From Paenibacillus massiliensis 2301065 = DSM 16942 (GTDB lineage Bacteria > Bacillota > Bacilli > Paenibacillales > Paenibacillaceae): DNA of 64,000 nt. Shown here piece by piece: positions 7,557 to 16,344 of the stretch. The stretch is from positions 112,660 to 176,659 of the forward strand of contig NZ_KB898197.1 in NCBI RefSeq assembly GCF_000377505.1, written 5' to 3'. A program made the translations under genes and the position numbers. Below the pieces are notes generated by a model. The model was given only the letters and a program-made list of their open reading frames with translations, was not told where the DNA came from and searched no databases. Within the stretch, counting starts at the first letter, position 1. The number at the start of each line of letters is the position of its first letter.

Positions 7557-10500
7557 TTGAATAGATTAGTCAAGCAGACTGCCTCTGTATTTTTCGCGCT
7601 CTGTCTATTGTTGAGTTCCTTGCAAATACCAGGCTGGGCAACTACAGCTTCGGCTGCCTCGGGTGAAGAGGCGCGTCTTACGGGATCTGCACCAGATTCC
7701 AATGGTGAAGTACGTGTGAATGTAGGCTTTGGTGGAGTTACAGACAGTGTATACACCAGCGTATATGGTCATACAGCTCAAATTTCTTATGATGACCAGA
7801 AGCTTGAACTGATTACCTCGAAATCCTTGCTGAATGGATTTAGCGTACAGACTGCTCCGCAGGGAACAGGCAAGGTATTGGTACAATCGACGGCGGATTC
7901 CCTCGAAGATGGTGGGGCTGTAGTCAATCAAAATGCAGTACAACTGGTGTTCAAGACCAAACCAGCAGCACAGGCTGCGAATACGACAATAGAGCTGGAA
8001 GCGGCTTCTGTAACGAATGTTAACGGGGATTCTTTTAGCTTTGCTAACCTGGGTTCCTATGATGTGACGATTCCGGCAGCAGCAGCTTCTGCAGCGATCC
8101 CGGACGGGACATATAAGCTAGGCTTCAACATTCTTAAGGATGGCACAGATGATACTTCTGTTATGTATCAATATGTGGATGCAACCAGTGGCAAGCTGGA
8201 AGTCATTAATGGCAAGCAGTATGTTTCTTTCGAATTAACGCAAGATCAGGAGATCACAGGCTTTAAGACTGAGATCAACGGACAATTGCAAGATGCAGCA
8301 AGAACGTCCGTCGAGGACAATCGGGCCATCGTTCGTTTTGAAGTAGCGGATGTAAATGAGCGACTGAATGGATGGGTCAAAATCTACTGGGATATGACCG
8401 CTATTATGGGCTTCCCATTCATTTATGATGAAGAATACAATGTCGACCTGACTTTTGATACAAGCGGTATTGTGATTACTCCTCCTGCAAGTACAACTCC
8501 TATCAAGTTCAACGTTCTGAAAGACGGTACGGATGAGACATCGTCCATGAGCAGAAGTGTGGATCTGAACAGTGGTGAGCTGAGTGAAGTGAACGGGAAG
8601 AAATACGTATCCCTCAAGCTGCTGAGCAGCAGCATGATTACCTCATTCCAGACGGAGCTGAACGGTACATTCGTGGAGACGGAGAAGGTAAGTGAGGATG
8701 CGGCAACGAATACGCGGATCGTTCGCTTTGAAGTAACGGATCTGACGAGCCGTCTGAAAGGAAAAGTATCCGTGAATGCAGGTCCTATGGGCTTGATGGT
8801 CCATAATGTGGATCTGGTGTTCCCGGAATACTACCAAGCAGAAGCTCCAACAACTCCAATCAAGTTCAATGTATTGAAGGATGGCACAAACGATGTATCA
8901 TCCATGAGCAGAAGTGTGGACCTGAACAGTGGCGAGCTGAGCGAAGTGAACGGGAAGAAATACGTCTCCTTCAAGCTACTGAGCAGCAGCATGATTACCT
9001 CGTTCCAGACGGAGCTAAACGGTGCATTCGTGGAGACAGAGAAGGTAAGTGAGGATGCGGCGACGAATACGCGGATCGTTCGCTTTGAAGTAACGGATCT
9101 GTCGAGCCGTTTGAAGGGGAAAGTATCGGTAAATGCAGGCCCTATGGGCTTGATGGTGCACAATGTGGATTTGGTGTTCACAGACTATCTGAGAGTAGAT
9201 ACTCCAATCAAGTTCAATGTTCTCAAAGATGGAACGGACGAGACATCGTCCATGAGCAGAAGTGTGGATCTGAGCAGTGGTATATTGAGCGAAGTAGGTG
9301 GGAAGAAGTACGTCTCCTTCAAGCTGCTGAGCAGCAGTATGATTACTTCGTTCCAGACGGAGCTGAATGGTACATTTGTGGAGACAGAGAAGGTAAGTGA
9401 GGATACGGCGACGAATACGCGGATCGTTCGCTTTGAAGTAACGGATCTGACAAGCCGTCTGAAAGGAAAAGTATCCGTGAACGCAGGCCCTATGGGCTTG
9501 ATGGTGCACAATGTGGATCTGGTGTTCACGGACTATTTCAAAGGCGATACTCCTGTAACTCCTGAGCCTGTTCCTAACCCAGATCCAGAGGTTATTGCCG
9601 ATGGAACCTATCCGATTGCATTCAATATCCTCAAAGAGGGTACGAATGAATCATCCGTTATGTACACGTATGTAGACCAGAACAGTGGCCAACTGACTGC
9701 TGCTAATGGCAAATACCATGTAACGTTCACATTGAAGCAAAGCAAGGAGATTACCAGCTTCAAGACCGCAGTTAACGGCGTACTCACCGATACGGAAGTG
9801 GTAAGCCAGGATGCGGGAGCTAACCAACGTACCGTTCGTTTTGAAGTGCCTAATCCAAGTGAGCGCCTAAAAGGCTGGGTGCAGATTGATTGGCCTGCGA
9901 TCTCGTACCACGAAGCATACAATGTGGATCTGGTATTCTCACTGGATAATGTCCCTGGAACCCCAGTAACACCTGGTAATCCAGAGACACCAGTCACTCC
10001 AACACCTGTACCAGGTGGCGGTGGTGGCGTGGCACCTCCTAAGAGTGAGGATGGCGTGTACAGCATCAACTTCAGAGCGTTCTATCCGGATGGTGTGAAG
10101 GAATCCCGTATGTCTACGTATCTGGTAAGCCCGGCGACACTTAATATTATGGGCAACCGCAAGACCATCTCGATTACGGTCAAAGAGAGCAGCTACATTC
10201 TAGGAATGCAGGTCAAAACGATTGGTGAATATGAAGAAGTGGCTACAGTAAGCGCTGATCCAGGTCAAAATACACGCGTCATTTCCTTTGATGTCAATGA
10301 TCTGAATCAGCCGATATGGTCCAAGGTTCAGGTAGATATTCCAGAGATCAACTATTCTGGTGATTACGATGTACTGTTGGTATTCTATCCAAGCACGATC
10401 AAAGAAGGAGCACCAGACCCATATGTGAGCTCTGGTGAAGTGCCAGCAGTAAGTCTGCTGGAGGATGGAGAATACTCCATTCCACTGGAGGTGAAGGATA

Positions 10501-11726
10501 CTGCAACTGGTCGTCTGTCGTCCGTGCAGGATAGATTCATCAGCCCGGCTGGCTTGATTGTAAGCAACAAGAAAAATGAAGTTCAGTTGACGATTCGTCA
10601 AAGTGATACAGTGTCCGATATCGAGATTGATAGCGGTGAGGCTTATAAAAAACCGACGGTAGTCCGTGAAGATGCGAAACAGAATGCTCGTGTCATCAAG
10701 TTCGCAGTTATCGATCTGACGAAGCCAATCTTCATGAATGTAAACGTGGCAGGTAATGAGCACAAGCTGCAAATTACCTTCAACATTGGCGACATCGAAA
10801 AGGGTCTGCCTAAAGCTTATGTAGAACCAGCACCGCTTCCGGAGCCTGTTCTGGAGGAAGGACAGTATAACGTTGGCTTCAAGCTGTCTGGTCCGGAAGG
10901 TGTCGATCAATACTTCGGAGAAGGAGCATCTCTCACAGTTAAGGATGGCAAAGTTCAAGCAAGTGTTACTTTGAACCGTAGCTCATCTGTGAAGGACTTC
11001 ACTGTGCTGCAAGGCGACAGCTATGTATCACCAGAGGTGAGCGCTAATGACGAGACGCAGGATCAGCGTCAGGTAACGTTCACACCAGATTCATTGGTTC
11101 AACCGCTAAAAGCGAAGCTGCACATTGCAGCACCTGCAACTCCTGCTCCGGCTGCTGATCAGGCAGGTGTGACAACAGGATCTGCAAGCTTCGAGCAACC
11201 GCTGTTCCTGAGTGCACTATCTGCTCTGACAGAGAATGCTGCAGCAGCTCAAGCACTTGAGCAGCAAGCTGAGATCGTATTGGCTGATGGTGAATATGAT
11301 TTGGAGCTCACGTTCGATGCGAATAGCATTAAGCGCGTTCCTGTAGCTACAGCTGATACGGCTGGACAGAATGGAACGACTTCCGGGTCCGGTGCTTCTG
11401 CAGCCACCACAGATACTTCAACCAACGGAGACAGAACGCCGAATTCCTCTACTGATAAGAATGCTGCGGCTACTACACCGGGTAAAGCTGGTGTGAACGG
11501 ACAAGAAGGTGCACAGCCTGCCTTTGACCGCAATGCAGATGCGAATCAGGCAGGGACACGGAATGCCTCGATTACGGGCACAGAAGCAACAGGAGTGGCA
11601 GGAGCACGTAACTCTGACAACCCTTCAACGGGTGATAACTCTCCTGTAATGCTCTACGCCATGCTGATGGCGGGATCTGCAGCGATGCTGATTCGCTTCC
11701 GTCTGCAGCGCAAAAAACAGCAATAA
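7557..11726 (+). CDS. Giant multi-NEAT cell-wall anchored heme/hemoprotein receptor
   Basis: Protein of 1389 residues starting at TTG 7557 with AAGGGGAG 9 bases upstream. Order: signal peptide (about 1-31); a cohesin-like beta domain (about 40-170); eight NEAT domains at about 181-305, 314-423, 436-541, 549-661, 680-801, 831-952, 968-1092 and 1099-1260; a low-complexity linker; sorting signal NPSTG at 1355-1359, hydrophobic segment and KKQQ tail. NEAT 1, 5 and 6 keep the heme Y-x3-Y (YDEEY, YHEAY, YSGDY). NEAT 2-4 are near-identical and have G and H at those positions, and Ser for the S-x4-Y tyrosine, so they bind heme by other ligands or bind a hemoprotein. NEAT 7 is also degenerate, and NEAT 8 carries an Ala-rich insert before its last strand. 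Anchoring by the SrtB at 14805 is expected. Confidence 0.85.
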   Translation: MNRLVKQTASVFFALCLLLSSLQIPGWATTASAASGEEARLTGSAPDSNGEVRVNVGFGGVTDSVYTSVYGHTAQISYDDQKLELITSKSLLNGFSVQTAPQGTGKVLVQSTADSLEDGGAVVNQNAVQLVFKTKPAAQAANTTIELEAASVTNVNGDSFSFANLGSYDVTIPAAAASAAIPDGTYKLGFNILKDGTDDTSVMYQYVDATSGKLEVINGKQYVSFELTQDQEITGFKTEINGQLQDAARTSVEDNRAIVRFEVADVNERLNGWVKIYWDMTAIMGFPFIYDEEYNVDLTFDTSGIVITPPASTTPIKFNVLKDGTDETSSMSRSVDLNSGELSEVNGKKYVSLKLLSSSMITSFQTELNGTFVETEKVSEDAATNTRIVRFEVTDLTSRLKGKVSVNAGPMGLMVHNVDLVFPEYYQAEAPTTPIKFNVLKDGTNDVSSMSRSVDLNSGELSEVNGKKYVSFKLLSSSMITSFQTELNGAFVETEKVSEDAATNTRIVRFEVTDLSSRLKGKVSVNAGPMGLMVHNVDLVFTDYLRVDTPIKFNVLKDGTDETSSMSRSVDLSSGILSEVGGKKYVSFKLLSSSMITSFQTELNGTFVETEKVSEDTATNTRIVRFEVTDLTSRLKGKVSVNAGPMGLMVHNVDLVFTDYFKGDTPVTPEPVPNPDPEVIADGTYPIAFNILKEGTNESSVMYTYVDQNSGQLTAANGKYHVTFTLKQSKEITSFKTAVNGVLTDTEVVSQDAGANQRTVRFEVPNPSERLKGWVQIDWPAISYHEAYNVDLVFSLDNVPGTPVTPGNPETPVTPTPVPGGGGGVAPPKSEDGVYSINFRAFYPDGVKESRMSTYLVSPATLNIMGNRKTISITVKESSYILGMQVKTIGEYEEVATVSADPGQNTRVISFDVNDLNQPIWSKVQVDIPEINYSGDYDVLLVFYPSTIKEGAPDPYVSSGEVPAVSLLEDGEYSIPLEVKDTATGRLSSVQDRFISPAGLIVSNKKNEVQLTIRQSDTVSDIEIDSGEAYKKPTVVREDAKQNARVIKFAVIDLTKPIFMNVNVAGNEHKLQITFNIGDIEKGLPKAYVEPAPLPEPVLEEGQYNVGFKLSGPEGVDQYFGEGASLTVKDGKVQASVTLNRSSSVKDFTVLQGDSYVSPEVSANDETQDQRQVTFTPDSLVQPLKAKLHIAAPATPAPAADQAGVTTGSASFEQPLFLSALSALTENAAAAQALEQQAEIVLADGEYDLELTFDANSIKRVPVATADTAGQNGTTSGSGASAATTDTSTNGDRTPNSSTDKNAAATTPGKAGVNGQEGAQPAFDRNADANQAGTRNASITGTEATGVAGARNSDNPSTGDNSPVMLYAMLMAGSAAMLIRFRLQRKKQQ
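8496..9540 (+). repeat. Three tandem in-frame NEAT repeats
   Basis: Three units of about 330-350 bases start at 8496, 8853 and 9201 with ACTCC(T/A)ATCAAGTTCAA and end in GTGGATCTGGTGTTC-like segments. They are nearly identical at DNA level, unlike the other NEAT domains of the gene, which points to recent internal duplication. Copy number may vary between strains. Confidence 0.85.
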
Positions 11727-11857
11727 GTAACAAGAAGCACCCATATTACGATAACAGTAATAGCTCTATAACGGTAATCGTTGGATAACAATAGTAGACA
11801 GTGCTTGGCATTCACTAAGCCAGTTACAACACATTACCTGATGTAATCACGTATATC

Positions 11858-11890
11858 AATCTTGGCGGGCTTCCATAGCTCGCCAAGATT
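11858..11890 (+). terminator. Strong hairpin between giant NEAT gene and isdE
   Basis: AATCTTGGCG (11858-11867) pairs perfectly with CGCCAAGATT (11881-11890). The T-run behind it is short (TGCTTT), so it may only partly terminate and set the level of the transporter genes below that of the surface proteins. Confidence 0.55.
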
Positions 11891-11948
11891 TGCTTTAGGA
11901 TGATGACTGCAGTAAATATATCAATGCTATTGCATAAGGAGAGCATTC

Positions 11949-12863
11949 ATGTTGAGCAAGCAACGATTTAGTAAAATATATGGCCTGTCCGTATTGCTCC
12001 TGCTACTCGTTCTGGTTGGCTGTGGGGGCACTCCAACAGCGGGGCAAGTAGACCAGCAGGCAGAGGAGACTGCTTCATCGTCATCTGCACAGGAGCATAG
12101 AATCGTATCCACGACCGTTGCTGTCACAGAGATTATGGACGCACTGGAGATCGATCTGGTCGGCGTGCCAACGAGCACCAAGACTTTGCCAGCAAGGTAT
12201 GATGGGCTAACTCCGATTGGCAACCCTATGAGTCCTGATATGGAGGTAGTGAAATCTCTTCGTCCAACGGAGGTTCTGTCCGTATCGACCTTGCAATACG
12301 ATCTTCAGCCTACCTTTGAGAAATTCGGTATTAAGGCTGATTTTCTGAATCTGCAAAGTCTGGGGAATATGGAAGAGACTATTACGAGACTTGGACAGAC
12401 GTATGATCGCGAGGAGCAAGCTACAGCGTTGATATCCCGTTATGAGGAGAAGCGTGCTCAGATTGAGCAGGCGGTTGCTGGAAAAGAAAAGCCGAAGGTT
12501 CTCATTCTGCTAGGCGTGCCAGGAAGCTATCTGGTAGCTACGGAGAATTCATTTATCGGAGATCTGGTCAAGCTGGCGGGGGGAGAGAATATCGTTCAGA
12601 ACGAGAAGGTGGAATATTTGGCCTCCAACACAGAGTATTTGCAGCAGGCGAATCCTGATGTCATTTTGCGTGCCGCGCATGGTATGCCTGATGAGGTCGT
12701 CAAGATGTTCAACCAGGAGTTCGCAACCAATGATATCTGGAAGCATTTCAGTGCTGTTCAGAATGGTAGGGTATATGATCTGGAGGAAAGTCTATTCGGA
12801 ACTACAGCCAATCTGGCCGCTGATCAGGCATTGGATGAGCTGCAGAAGATGCTCTATCCGTAA
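11949..12863 (+). CDS. isdE: IsdE-type heme-binding lipoprotein
   Basis: Heme receptor lipoprotein of 304 residues; ATAAGGAGAG precedes ATG 11949. Lipobox LVLVGCGG gives lipidated Cys25. The sequence closely resembles Staphylococcus aureus IsdE. Its axial heme ligands there, Met78 and His229, correspond to M94 (IGNPMSPD) and H244 (LRAAHGMPDEV) here, and the VLILLGVPGSYLVAT segment is also shared. Anchored outside the membrane, it takes heme from NEAT proteins and delivers it to the permease at 13042. This is the clearest single proof that the locus handles heme. Confidence 0.93.
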   Translation: MLSKQRFSKIYGLSVLLLLLVLVGCGGTPTAGQVDQQAEETASSSSAQEHRIVSTTVAVTEIMDALEIDLVGVPTSTKTLPARYDGLTPIGNPMSPDMEVVKSLRPTEVLSVSTLQYDLQPTFEKFGIKADFLNLQSLGNMEETITRLGQTYDREEQATALISRYEEKRAQIEQAVAGKEKPKVLILLGVPGSYLVATENSFIGDLVKLAGGENIVQNEKVEYLASNTEYLQQANPDVILRAAHGMPDEVVKMFNQEFATNDIWKHFSAVQNGRVYDLEESLFGTTANLAADQALDELQKMLYP

Positions 12864-12916
12864 TTGTCGCTGTATTCATGGACATCTATTGCAGTCTAGG
12901 ATTTTGTAGCTAAGAT

Positions 12917-12994
12917 CTGTATAGTCCTGGGTTTGTATAGTCCAAGACTTGTAGAGTCCAAGATTTGTAGAGTCCAAGATTTGTAGAGTCGAAG
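12917..12994 (+). repeat. 16-base tandem repeat in intergenic gap
   Basis: About five head-to-tail units of TTGTAGAGTCCAAGAT lie between the lipoprotein and permease genes: units at 12917, 12933, 12949, 12965 and a partial at 12981. The middle two are identical; outer ones are diverged. No protein or terminator is evident here. Confidence 0.85.
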
Positions 12995-13041
12995 TTACAT
13001 TGCTTGACCCATTCTAAGTAAACATAAGGAAGTATTCTCTC

Positions 13042-14028
13042 ATGAATAAAAAAGTATGGAGCTTTGTCATTGTCATTGCTCTCCTGGGATATATGGTGAT
13101 TTTGTCTGCAGTGACCGGCAGCCTGAAGGTGAGCTTCGGGGAGTTCCTTCAAGGAATGTGGACAGGGAATAATGAGACTGTCGAGGTCATCAAGGATCTG
13201 CGCTTACCACGGATTATCGTAGCGATGTTCGCTGGAGCGGCGCTTGCCGTAGCAGGGGTGCTCCTGCAGGCGGTCATGCGTAATCCACTAGCTGATGCAG
13301 GCGTGATCGGGATCTCTGCGGGGGCTAACTTTATCCCCACGATTGTCATTTTTCTACTGCCACAATTGTATTATTACTCGCCTCTGATGGCCTTCGTAGG
13401 CGGGGCGCTTGCTTGCTTCCTGGTCTATACCTTATCCTGGAAGTCAGGATTAAGTCCCATTCGCATCGTGCTCGTCGGGATCGCAGTCAATGCTATGTTC
13501 ACTGGACTGAACGAAGCGTTCATTATCGCCTGCAGCTACATTATGGGCTCGAATATCAATCCGTCGACGACCTCCAACATTACGATGCTGACATGGATGG
13601 ATGTACAGACGATGGTGACCTATGGCGGCATTGGCCTTGTTTTGTCCCTCCTGCTGGTAACCTGGTGCAATATGCTCTCCCTGCAAGACAAGACAGCCAG
13701 CAATCTGGGGCTGCGTGTCACCAGAGCAAGACTTCTCATATCCGCTGTTGCCGTATTGCTGGCGGGTACGGCTACTGCGATTGCTGGCGTCATTTCCTTT
13801 GTCGGTCTGTTGATTCCGCATATTGCCCGGCTGCTAGTCGGCTCGGACCACAAGCTGCTGATTCCTTTCTCAGCTCTCTCCGGGGCGCTGCTGATTCTGA
13901 CAGCAGATACACTTGGCCGGACGTTGGTAGCACCATTGGAGATTCCGGCATCCACGCTGATGGCAGTTATTGGCGGACCATTTTTCATATTCCTGTTGAG
14001 AAAGAGTGACCGCATCTATGGAAATTAA
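13042..14028 (+). CDS. isdF: Heme ABC transporter permease (IsdF-like, FecCD family)
   Basis: Membrane permease of 328 residues with about ten hydrophobic segments. FecCD motifs: LRLPRIIVAMFAGAALAVAG near residue 50, NPLADAGVIGISAG near 90, and GVISFVGLLIPHIARLL near 252. AAGGAAG lies about 10 bases before the ATG. It overlaps the ATPase gene that follows by 11 bases. It forms the membrane channel for heme presented by the IsdE-type lipoprotein. Confidence 0.9.
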   Translation: MNKKVWSFVIVIALLGYMVILSAVTGSLKVSFGEFLQGMWTGNNETVEVIKDLRLPRIIVAMFAGAALAVAGVLLQAVMRNPLADAGVIGISAGANFIPTIVIFLLPQLYYYSPLMAFVGGALACFLVYTLSWKSGLSPIRIVLVGIAVNAMFTGLNEAFIIACSYIMGSNINPSTTSNITMLTWMDVQTMVTYGGIGLVLSLLLVTWCNMLSLQDKTASNLGLRVTRARLLISAVAVLLAGTATAIAGVISFVGLLIPHIARLLVGSDHKLLIPFSALSGALLILTADTLGRTLVAPLEIPASTLMAVIGGPFFIFLLRKSDRIYGN

Positions 14029-14812
14029 AAATGTTACCTTCTCCTATGACCGTAAAATCAATCGCCTGCATAGCATTGAGGCTGAGGTAGAGACGGGTCG
14101 GATTACGACGATTATCGGTCCCAACGGGTGTGGCAAGTCCACCCTGCTCGGCGTGATGTCGCGGCATCATGCTCCAAGTAGCGGGGAGGTCGTGCTGGAT
14201 GGCAAGACGATCAGCACTTATACGCCCAAGGAATTTGCCCGCAAGCTGGCAGTAGTCCACCAACATAATCAGGCGCCCTCTGATCTGACGGTTGAGAAGC
14301 TCGTCCAATATGGGCGCATGCCGCATCGTAAATGGCTATCTGCGGATCGGGAGGAAGATGAGCGGGCGGTAGAACGGGCCTTAACGGGTACGAATCTGCT
14401 GGAGAAGCGCCAGCAGCGCATTGACGGTCTCTCTGGGGGAGAGCGACAACGAGTATGGATTGCCATGGCACTGGCGCAGGATACCCCGATTCTCTTTCTG
14501 GATGAGCCTACTACCTACCTGGATATCTACTATCAGCTGGAGATTCTTGAGCTCGTGAAGCGGCTTAATGAGGAGTTCGCGATTACCATCGTGATGGTGC
14601 TGCATGATATCAATCAAGCCATTCGTTATAGTGATCGCATTATCGTCATGAAGGATGGTCGCATCCATAGGACTGGCGTACCACAGGAGATCATTACAGA
14701 GCAGCTCATGCAGGAGGTATATGGGGTGGAGGTCAGCATTCGGCATGAGGATGACATTGGTATGCATATCATCCCGACAGGTATTGCGCAAGGAATGATC
14801 GAGCATGGATAA
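14018..14812 (+). CDS. Heme ABC transporter ATP-binding protein
   Basis: ATPase of 264 residues (ATG 14018; a GTG at 14006 is an alternative start). Walker A GPNGCGKST, signature LSGGERQRVWIAMALAQ, Walker B ILFLDEP and switch H in VLHDINQA are all present. It overlaps both the permease and the sortase gene, so the three are translationally coupled. It energises the heme importer. A homologous ATPase serves the divergent operon at 2741. Confidence 0.9.
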   Translation: MEIKNVTFSYDRKINRLHSIEAEVETGRITTIIGPNGCGKSTLLGVMSRHHAPSSGEVVLDGKTISTYTPKEFARKLAVVHQHNQAPSDLTVEKLVQYGRMPHRKWLSADREEDERAVERALTGTNLLEKRQQRIDGLSGGERQRVWIAMALAQDTPILFLDEPTTYLDIYYQLEILELVKRLNEEFAITIVMVLHDINQAIRYSDRIIVMKDGRIHRTGVPQEIITEQLMQEVYGVEVSIRHEDDIGMHIIPTGIAQGMIEHG

Positions 14813-15650
14813 CGCGCCGAAGCATGGAATAGGTTCAAGCCGGAAAAGGCTGCTGAATCGCTGCATGCTGGTTGTGTGGATAGGTGTCTTTTTGTTCTCG
14901 GGTGGCCGACTGCTTCAGATTGCGATGGACGATTATATGAACCGTGAGCTGATGAAGGAGGCTGCGGCGCTGTATCATGGGGAACAGGAACCCAGCATGA
15001 CGACAGCGGCTTCTGAAGAGAGGGAAGGCAGCGGATGGACGGCTGCTGGCTCTGCTGAAGCAGGCAAGGTACGCCCACAATTCGACCCGCTACTAGCGGT
15101 GAATGAGGATGTTGTCGGCTGGGTGACTATAGATGGGACACCTATTGACTATCCGATCGTGCAGGCACAGGACAATGCCTATTATCTGAACCGCAATTAC
15201 AAGCAGGAGACGACACGGGCGGGAAGCATCTTCATGGATTACCGCAATCGTGTAGGTGGACAGGATCGAAATACGATCATCTACGGACACCGAATGAAGG
15301 ACGGAAGTATGTTCGGCAGTCTGAAGCATTATTTGGAAGAGTCGTATTTCAAGGAGCATGGGAAGCTCTATTATGATGATCTCTACGCTGGATACGATAT
15401 TGAGATTTTCGCCGTCTATACCACCACATCTGATGTGAATTATATACGGACCGATTTTGCGACAGATGAGGAATATGGTGCTTTTCTCTCCGAAATGCAG
15501 GCCCGTTCGATCTATAACACGGGTGTGGAGGTTACCCCTGAGGATCGTATCATCACGCTCTCTACGTGCGATTATATACTGGACCCCGACTATGGTAGAT
15601 TGGTGGTGCAGGGCAAGCTTGTACCGCGTACCTCCAAAGCCGGAGTCTAG
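14805..15650 (+). CDS. srtB: Class B sortase
   Basis: Transpeptidase of 281 residues with an N-terminal signal anchor (about 18-38), an acidic spacer, and a class B sortase domain (about 85-275). The catalytic Cys is in TLSTCDY (near residue 249), the His in IYGHRM (near 162), and an Arg follows in DYGRLVV. It should cleave the NPxTG signals of the proteins encoded at 6028 and 7557 and join them to peptidoglycan outside the membrane. The start overlaps the ATPase stop by 8 bases. A sortase B at the end of an isd operon matches the arrangement known from Bacillus and Staphylococcus. Confidence 0.93.
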   Translation: MDNAPKHGIGSSRKRLLNRCMLVVWIGVFLFSGGRLLQIAMDDYMNRELMKEAAALYHGEQEPSMTTAASEEREGSGWTAAGSAEAGKVRPQFDPLLAVNEDVVGWVTIDGTPIDYPIVQAQDNAYYLNRNYKQETTRAGSIFMDYRNRVGGQDRNTIIYGHRMKDGSMFGSLKHYLEESYFKEHGKLYYDDLYAGYDIEIFAVYTTTSDVNYIRTDFATDEEYGAFLSEMQARSIYNTGVEVTPEDRIITLSTCDYILDPDYGRLVVQGKLVPRTSKAGV

Positions 15651-15878
15651 TACCTTGACCGAATATGATTTCCATTGTGTATGATTGGGAGAACTCGTGG
15701 TTAGCGAAAAGCGGGGGCTTAACAGAGTTCGGCAAGATTCCCCGCTTGCAGCGATGCTACACTCACCTTGGATATAATCCAGGTACTGGTAGGAATAGGA
15801 GCGAGAAGGTTCCTTATATTTCATAATTCATGTATAAGATAGGGTATAGCGAGATTTTTGGAAGAGAGCATAGCTATA

Positions 15879-15906
15879 TTTCCTATGATGCATGTTTCCT
15901 ATGATG
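15879..15906 (+). repeat. Short direct repeat in post-sortase gap
   Basis: TTTCCTATGATG occurs at 15879 and 15895. The surrounding 306-base gap (15651-15956) holds no clear terminator after srtB and no other gene that I can support. Confidence 0.6.
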
Positions 15907-15956
15907 TGTACTTCTTAGACTGGCCACGATGGCACATTGAAAGGGGAAACGACCCT

Positions 15957-16190
15957 ATGAATACCTTCTTCGGTGAGATCACACCTGCCAAGGCAAAATT
16001 TCGATTAATTATGAATCTGGCACTGTTTTTCCTAGTTATAGGAACCATTTTTTACGCTAGAATTACCTATCCTATTGACTCTCAAAGTATGCAGTTTCAG
16101 CATTGGGCTGCAGGAATTGTTGGGTTATCATGTGTAGCAAGGTCAGCCTACTATGCAGTGAAGCTGTACAAATATCGACAATTCGCATGA
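15957..16190 (+). CDS. Small two-TM membrane protein, unknown
   Basis: Protein of 77 residues. ATG 15957 is supported by AAGGGGAAA 9 bases upstream, although the frame is open further left. Two hydrophobic segments (about residues 15-37 and 50-70) are separated by a short polar loop, with basic ends (KLYKYRQFA). I do not recognise the family. It is followed by its own terminator and is probably not part of the heme operon. Confidence 0.6.
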   Translation: MNTFFGEITPAKAKFRLIMNLALFFLVIGTIFYARITYPIDSQSMQFQHWAAGIVGLSCVARSAYYAVKLYKYRQFA

Positions 16191-16216
16191 GGCTGAAATG
16201 ATCTATTGAAGGCTGT

Positions 16217-16240
16217 AGACTCCGTGAAGGGGTCTTTTTT
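16217..16240 (+). terminator. Terminator after small membrane gene
   Basis: AGACTCC pairs with GGGGTCT around a five-base loop and is followed by TTTTTT. Confidence 0.75.
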
Positions 16241-16344
16241 GTTGCAGACGTTGCAATTTGCTGAATTCAAGCCCTCGATGTGTTATAATACATAGCTAGT
16301 ATGAGGCTTTCATGCCAAAACGTATAAAGGACGGTAATGCACAT

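Noticed and set aside
7605..9509. Several long minus-strand reading frames opposite the giant NEAT gene.
   Set aside because: They are repeated shadows created by the in-frame NEAT repeats, lack ribosome sites and show no recognisable domains.
12917..12994. Tandem repeats considered as a CRISPR array.
   Set aside because: Units are directly adjacent with no spacers and no cas genes are present.
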